Assembly (NCBI GenBank): GCA_023231165.1
Contig: JALNVY010000103.1
Coordinates: 1 to 8,499, forward strand
Direction of reading: 5' to 3'
Length of the DNA stretch: 8,499 bases
Origin: Syntrophales bacterium
GTDB taxonomy: Bacteria; Desulfobacterota; Syntrophia; Syntrophales; UBA8958
The position numbers were made by a program, and so were the translations under genes. The notes beneath the pieces are model-generated. The model was given only the letters and a program-made list of their open reading frames with translations. It was not told the DNA's origin and did no database searches. This document shows positions 5,206 to 8,499 of the stretch, piece by piece. Every line of letters begins with the position of its first letter. Position 1 is the stretch's first letter.

Positions 5206-6239
5206 AGCTGTCGGAATTTGCGTACGATCTGCCGTCAACATCGATCGCCCAAGCGCCCCTGGAGAAACGCGATCACTCCCGGATGCTCGTCACGGACACT
5301 GGAACCGGGCAGAACCACCATCACTATTTTTATGAATTTCCTCACCATCTCAGGGCCGGGGACGTAGTAGTTATCAATGATTCCCAGGTAATTCCGGCGC
5401 GGCTAACGGGAAATAAAGACAGCGGAGGACGGGTTGAAATCCTCCTGCTCTCAAAAAGCCGGGACTCCGAGGAAAAAGAGGCGTGGGACGTACTCCTCAA
5501 ACCGGCAAAACGGATGCGGATCGGGACCAGGATTTACTTTGCCGAGGACGTGGAAGGTATCATCGTGGACCGGCTATCAGATAAAAAGTGGCGGGTCTGC
5601 TTTTTTTGTCCCGGTTCCTTTGCGGATTTTTTGCGCAACCATGGCCGGGCGCCCCTGCCTCCTTACATCAAGAGAGATAAAGATCGGGGAGAGGCGGCTT
5701 ACGACCTGGACCGTTACCAGACGGTTTACGCACGGGTTCCGGGTTCCGTGGCGGCCCCGACGGCAGGTTTTCACTTTTCCCCTGCCGTTTTGGCTAATCT
5801 TCGCGACAAGGGCATCCGTATTGCCCCCGTCACGCTCCATGTCGGCTATGGAACATTTATACCCATCGCGGCTACGGATATCGAGGACCATGAAATGGAG
5901 GCCGAATACTTCGAAATCAGCGAGGAATCCGCCGAAATAATCAATAGCGCCTTGCGGGTAGTGGCCGTCGGGACTACGGCCACCCGGGTGATTGAAACAG
6001 TTGCCGACGAGAAGGGGCAGCTGAAACCTGCATCGGGATGGACATCATTATACGTGTATCCGGGCTATCGATTCAAACGGGTACGAGCCCTCCTTACTAA
6101 TTTCCATCTTCCTAAGTCCTCTCTGTACCTCCTGACTTGCGCATTCGGAGGAAAAGAGCAGATCGAATCAGCTTACCGGCAAGCCATCGGCATAGGTTAC
6201 CGCTTTTACAGTTACGGCGATTGCATGCTCATAACTTAA
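5202..6239 (+). CDS. queA: S-adenosylmethionine:tRNA ribosyltransferase-isomerase QueA
   Basis: This cytosolic enzyme moves the ribosyl part of S-adenosylmethionine onto the 7-aminomethyl-7-deazaguanine base already in the tRNA wobble position, forming epoxyqueuosine. At 345 residues it is full length (family about 340-360). Family motifs in order: LP...IAQ.PLEKRDHSRMLV (10-30), VINDSQVIPARL (57-68, usually NDTRVIPARL), GRAPLPPYI (148-156), YQTVYARVPGSVAAPTAGFHF (172-192), HVGYGTFIPI (213-222), NFHLPKSSLYLL (300-311), and the C-terminal YRFYSYGDCMLI. Translation begins at the ATGA overlap with the upstream DUF2065 gene. The tgt gene follows after 12 bp and supplies the preceding step of the same pathway. 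Confidence 0.97.
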   Translation: MKLSEFAYDLPSTSIAQAPLEKRDHSRMLVTDTGTGQNHHHYFYEFPHHLRAGDVVVINDSQVIPARLTGNKDSGGRVEILLLSKSRDSEEKEAWDVLLKPAKRMRIGTRIYFAEDVEGIIVDRLSDKKWRVCFFCPGSFADFLRNHGRAPLPPYIKRDKDRGEAAYDLDRYQTVYARVPGSVAAPTAGFHFSPAVLANLRDKGIRIAPVTLHVGYGTFIPIAATDIEDHEMEAEYFEISEESAEIINSALRVVAVGTTATRVIETVADEKGQLKPASGWTSLYVYPGYRFKRVRALLTNFHLPKSSLYLLTCAFGGKEQIESAYRQAIGIGYRFYSYGDCMLIT

Positions 6240-6251
6240 CAGGGTTAATAA

Positions 6252-7343
6252 ATGAAGTTTCACTTTGACGTCATTAGTAAGGATACCCACAGCGCCGCCC
6301 GGACAGGAAGGATTCGCACCGCCCATGGAGAAATCCATACCCCCGCTTTCATGCCCGTGGGGACCCAGGGAACGGTGAAAGCCCTGACCCCGGACATGCT
6401 CAGAGACCTCGGGGCGGAAATCATCCTGAGCAACACCTACCATCTATATTTGCGTCCGGGTCACGAGTGCATTGCCAGAGCGGGGGGACTCCATCGCTTT
6501 ATGAACTGGCAGGGGCCCATTCTGACAGACAGCGGCGGTTATCAGGTATTCAGTCTAGGGGCTCTGCGCAAAATCTCCGAAGAGGGTGTGATGTTTCAAT
6601 CCCACATCGACGGGTCTCGGCACTTCCTCACCCCGGAGCTGGCCGTCGATATTCAGCTCGCCTTGGGGTCCGATATCATGATGTGCCTTGATGAATGCAC
6701 CCCCTACCCGGTTTCTGCCCAGGAGGCAGAAATATCGCTCGAACGGACCCTAAGATGGGCAAGGCGGTGTCATGAGCAGCGGGGAGACTCCCCGGCCGCC
6801 CTTTTTGGCATTGTCCAGGGGGGAATGTACATGGATTTACGCAAGAGGTCTCTGGAAGGCCTTATGGATCTGCCCTTCGAAGGGTTGGCCCTGGGGGGGC
6901 TCAGCGTCGGCGAACCCAAAGAAAAAATGATTTCCATTGTTCGGGAAATGACCCCACAGCTCCCGGAAGACCGTCCCCGCTACATCATGGGGGTCGGAAC
7001 GCCGGCGGACATTATTAATTGTGTGGCCTGCGGCGCCGACATGTTCGACTGCGTGATGCCGACCCGCTCAGCTCGACACGGATTGTTATTTACAAGTGCG
7101 GAAAAGATTGTTATAAAGCATGCTTGTTATCGGGATGACCACTCGCCTTTAGACGCCCTATGTGATTGTTATACTTGCAAAAACTATTCGCGGGCCTATC
7201 TAAGGCACCTGTACGTCAGTGGTGAAATCCTGGGGATGACCCTCAACACGATTCATAATTTGCGACATTACATGCGTCTTATGGAGAGGATCCGGGAAGC
7301 GATTAATAATGGCTGCTTTCAGGAATTACAGGCAAATAATTAA
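6252..7343 (+). CDS. tgt: tRNA-guanine transglycosylase (queuine tRNA-ribosyltransferase)
   Basis: Exchanges guanine-34 in GUN-anticodon tRNAs for the preQ1 base, the committed step of queuosine formation in tRNA. At 363 residues it is slightly shorter than the E. coli enzyme. Catalytic residues are visible: Asp93 in LTDSGGYQVFSLG and the nucleophile Asp266 in MFDCVMPTR. The zinc site is complete: Cys304, Cys306 and Cys309 in CDCYTC, and His335 in NTIHNLR. The usual MPTRNARNG reads MPTRSARHG here, a local substitution of the tRNA-binding loop that leaves the Asp intact. The ribosome binding site is weak (AGGG at 6241-6244), so coupling with queA 12 bp upstream is likely. Its TAA lies directly before the yajC Shine-Dalgarno. 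Confidence 0.97.
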   Translation: MKFHFDVISKDTHSAARTGRIRTAHGEIHTPAFMPVGTQGTVKALTPDMLRDLGAEIILSNTYHLYLRPGHECIARAGGLHRFMNWQGPILTDSGGYQVFSLGALRKISEEGVMFQSHIDGSRHFLTPELAVDIQLALGSDIMMCLDECTPYPVSAQEAEISLERTLRWARRCHEQRGDSPAALFGIVQGGMYMDLRKRSLEGLMDLPFEGLALGGLSVGEPKEKMISIVREMTPQLPEDRPRYIMGVGTPADIINCVACGADMFDCVMPTRSARHGLLFTSAEKIVIKHACYRDDHSPLDALCDCYTCKNYSRAYLRHLYVSGEILGMTLNTIHNLRHYMRLMERIREAINNGCFQELQANN

Positions 7344-7356
7344 GGAGGAAAGGTAA

Positions 7357-7683
7357 TTGATCGATACAGCTTACGCAATGGGAGGGATGGGCGGTGGTAT
7401 GCCGGGGGCCGGAGGAGACTGGAGTTTCATGATAGTAATGGCGATTCTGTTCGCCATTTTCTATTTTCTCCTCATCCGGCCGCAACAGCAGAAACAAAAA
7501 GAGTTGAAGGCCATGCTCGACAACCTGGCCCATGGGGATATGGTAGTGACCTCCGGAGGGATTCATGGGAAGGTCGTGGGATTGACAGACGCCATTGTTA
7601 CCCTAGAAATTGCCGATAAAATCAAGATCAAGATTTCGAGAAGTTTCATCGGCGCCGTACTCCAGAAGGGAAGCAAGGAATAA
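7357..7683 (+). CDS. yajC: Preprotein translocase subunit YajC (TTG start)
   Basis: A 108-residue single-span membrane protein that joins SecD and SecF in the accessory complex of the SecYEG translocon. It has a Gly/Met-rich N-terminus, one transmembrane helix (about 23-40, ending FYFLLIRPQQQKQKE) and the conserved cytoplasmic motif GDMVVTSGGIHGKV (60-73). The start is TTG at 7357: AAGGAGG (7342-7348) sits 8 nt upstream, whereas the next in-frame ATG at 7378 has no ribosome binding site. The Shine-Dalgarno overlaps the tgt stop codon. The queA-tgt-yajC-secD order is the classic one in bacteria. Confidence 0.95.
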   Translation: MIDTAYAMGGMGGGMPGAGGDWSFMIVMAILFAIFYFLLIRPQQQKQKELKAMLDNLAHGDMVVTSGGIHGKVVGLTDAIVTLEIADKIKIKISRSFIGAVLQKGSKE

Positions 7684-7740
7684 GACAATTAAACTTGCAA
7701 ATTATCAATATAAGATGAGTAACGATAAGCGAGGTAAGTC

Positions 7741-8499
7741 ATGATTAAAAGCATCAGGATCCGGGTGGCCATAACGGTTGTGGTCTTTCTTGCCGCCCTT
7801 TTTTATCTCATTCCATCCCTGACGGATAATCTCCCGGAATTCTGGAAGAAGAATCTTCCGGCCGACAAGATTCATCTCGGCCTGGATCTCCAGGGCGGCA
7901 TGCATCTCGTCCTGGAAGTCGACACCAACAAGGCGCTGGAAGGAACCATCGAAAGAATGTCCAATGACATCCAGGAGAACCTGATGGAAAAAAAGATCCG
8001 CTTCCGCAGCATCTCCCGGGCCAAAACCGACTCGATAACCTTGGAGTTTCCGGACAAACCGGCAAGGGACGCCTTTGAAAAGGTTCTGAAAGACTCCTAT
8101 CCGGATTTTGAATTGGCTTCTTCGGAAGTCCGGGAAGGAAGAGAAGCGGTAACCATAAAGATAAAAGCAAAGCGGGCCGTGGAGATTAAAAAGCTTGCCG
8201 TGGAACAGGGACTTGAAACCATCCGCAACCGCGTTGACCAGTTCGGCATTTCGGAACCGGAAATCATTCCTCAGGGAGAGGATCGCATCATCGTTCAGCT
8301 TCCAGGGGTCAAGGATCCGGGGCGGGCAAAAAATCTGATCGGGAGGACCGCCCTCCTCGAATTTAAACTTCTCGACGAAGAACACAATCTGGCCGAGGCC
8401 ATGAAGGGGAACATCCCGGAAGGGGATGTCATTGCTTACGGTTCTCAGCTAGACAGAGAGTCGGGCCGCAGAACCCAGATTCCCTACCTCGTAAAGAAC
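7741..8499 (+). CDS. secD: Protein translocase subunit SecD (5' part, cut by window end)
   Basis: An open frame of 253 codons runs off the window; the full protein would be expected at about 500-600 residues. The N-terminal membrane helix (about 8-26) is followed by HLGLDLQGGMHLVLEVD (45-61), the diagnostic D1 motif of SecD. Next comes the periplasmic P1 region, including GLETIRNRVDQFGISEPEI (about 156-174), IIVQLPGVKDPGRAKNLIG and LLEFKLLD, all typical of SecD. The later transmembrane helices and probably secF lie beyond the window. SecD uses the proton-motive force to help pull exported proteins across the inner membrane. GAGG at 7731-7734 lies 6 nt before the ATG. A 57-bp gap separates it from yajC. 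Confidence 0.96.
   Translation, partial: MIKSIRIRVAITVVVFLAALFYLIPSLTDNLPEFWKKNLPADKIHLGLDLQGGMHLVLEVDTNKALEGTIERMSNDIQENLMEKKIRFRSISRAKTDSITLEFPDKPARDAFEKVLKDSYPDFELASSEVREGREAVTIKIKAKRAVEIKKLAVEQGLETIRNRVDQFGISEPEIIPQGEDRIIVQLPGVKDPGRAKNLIGRTALLEFKLLDEEHNLAEAMKGNIPEGDVIAYGSQLDRESGRRTQIPYLVKN

Noticed and set aside
7705..8385. Minus-strand open frame of 226 codons over secD
   Set aside because: The plus frame carries the SecD motif GLDLQGG; the antisense product is low-complexity Phe/Arg-rich.

Overview
The window reads as chromosomal DNA of a bacterium, most likely an anaerobic deltaproteobacterium (Desulfobacterota, perhaps Syntrophus-like). This guess rests on protein style, on strong AGGAGG ribosome binding sites, and on the pairing of a stand-alone acyl-CoA carboxylase module with a queA-tgt-yajC-secD cluster. 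No 16S rRNA or other marker is present, so the placement is inference. Coding density is high. I see no mobile element, CRISPR array, rRNA or tRNA.

Layout. Positions 1-95 hold the last codons of an unidentified plus-strand gene, followed at 125-517 by a carboxymuconolactone decarboxylase (CMD) family protein. A strong hairpin at 529-571 separates it from a convergent minus-strand operon running from 4735 down to 598. Transcribed in that order, the operon encodes a biotin-dependent acyl-CoA carboxyltransferase of the methylcrotonyl-CoA carboxylase beta type, a crotonase resembling 3-methylglutaconyl-CoA hydratase, an HMG-CoA-lyase-like TIM-barrel enzyme, and a 71-residue biotin carrier protein. 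A 281-bp intergenic region (4736-5016) with several dyads divides this operon from a plus-strand operon: a DUF2065 membrane protein, queA, tgt, yajC (TTG start) and secD (cut by the window end).

How the genes fit together. The minus-strand operon looks like a complete transcription unit, with a divergent neighbour upstream and a terminator downstream. Its enzymes match three successive steps of leucine/isovalerate catabolism: 3-methylcrotonyl-CoA to 3-methylglutaconyl-CoA, then HMG-CoA, then acetyl-CoA plus acetoacetate. Two things are unusual. No biotin carboxylase and no sodium-pump membrane subunit is encoded in the unit, so the route by which the biotin is charged or discharged is unknown. 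The lyase-like protein has Gln where HMG-CoA lyases have their signature Cys. The operon may therefore be a split carboxylase, a decarboxylase running the other way, or a variant for another branched substrate.

The plus-strand operon is housekeeping: QueA and Tgt make queuosine in tRNA, and YajC and SecD belong to the Sec translocon accessory complex.
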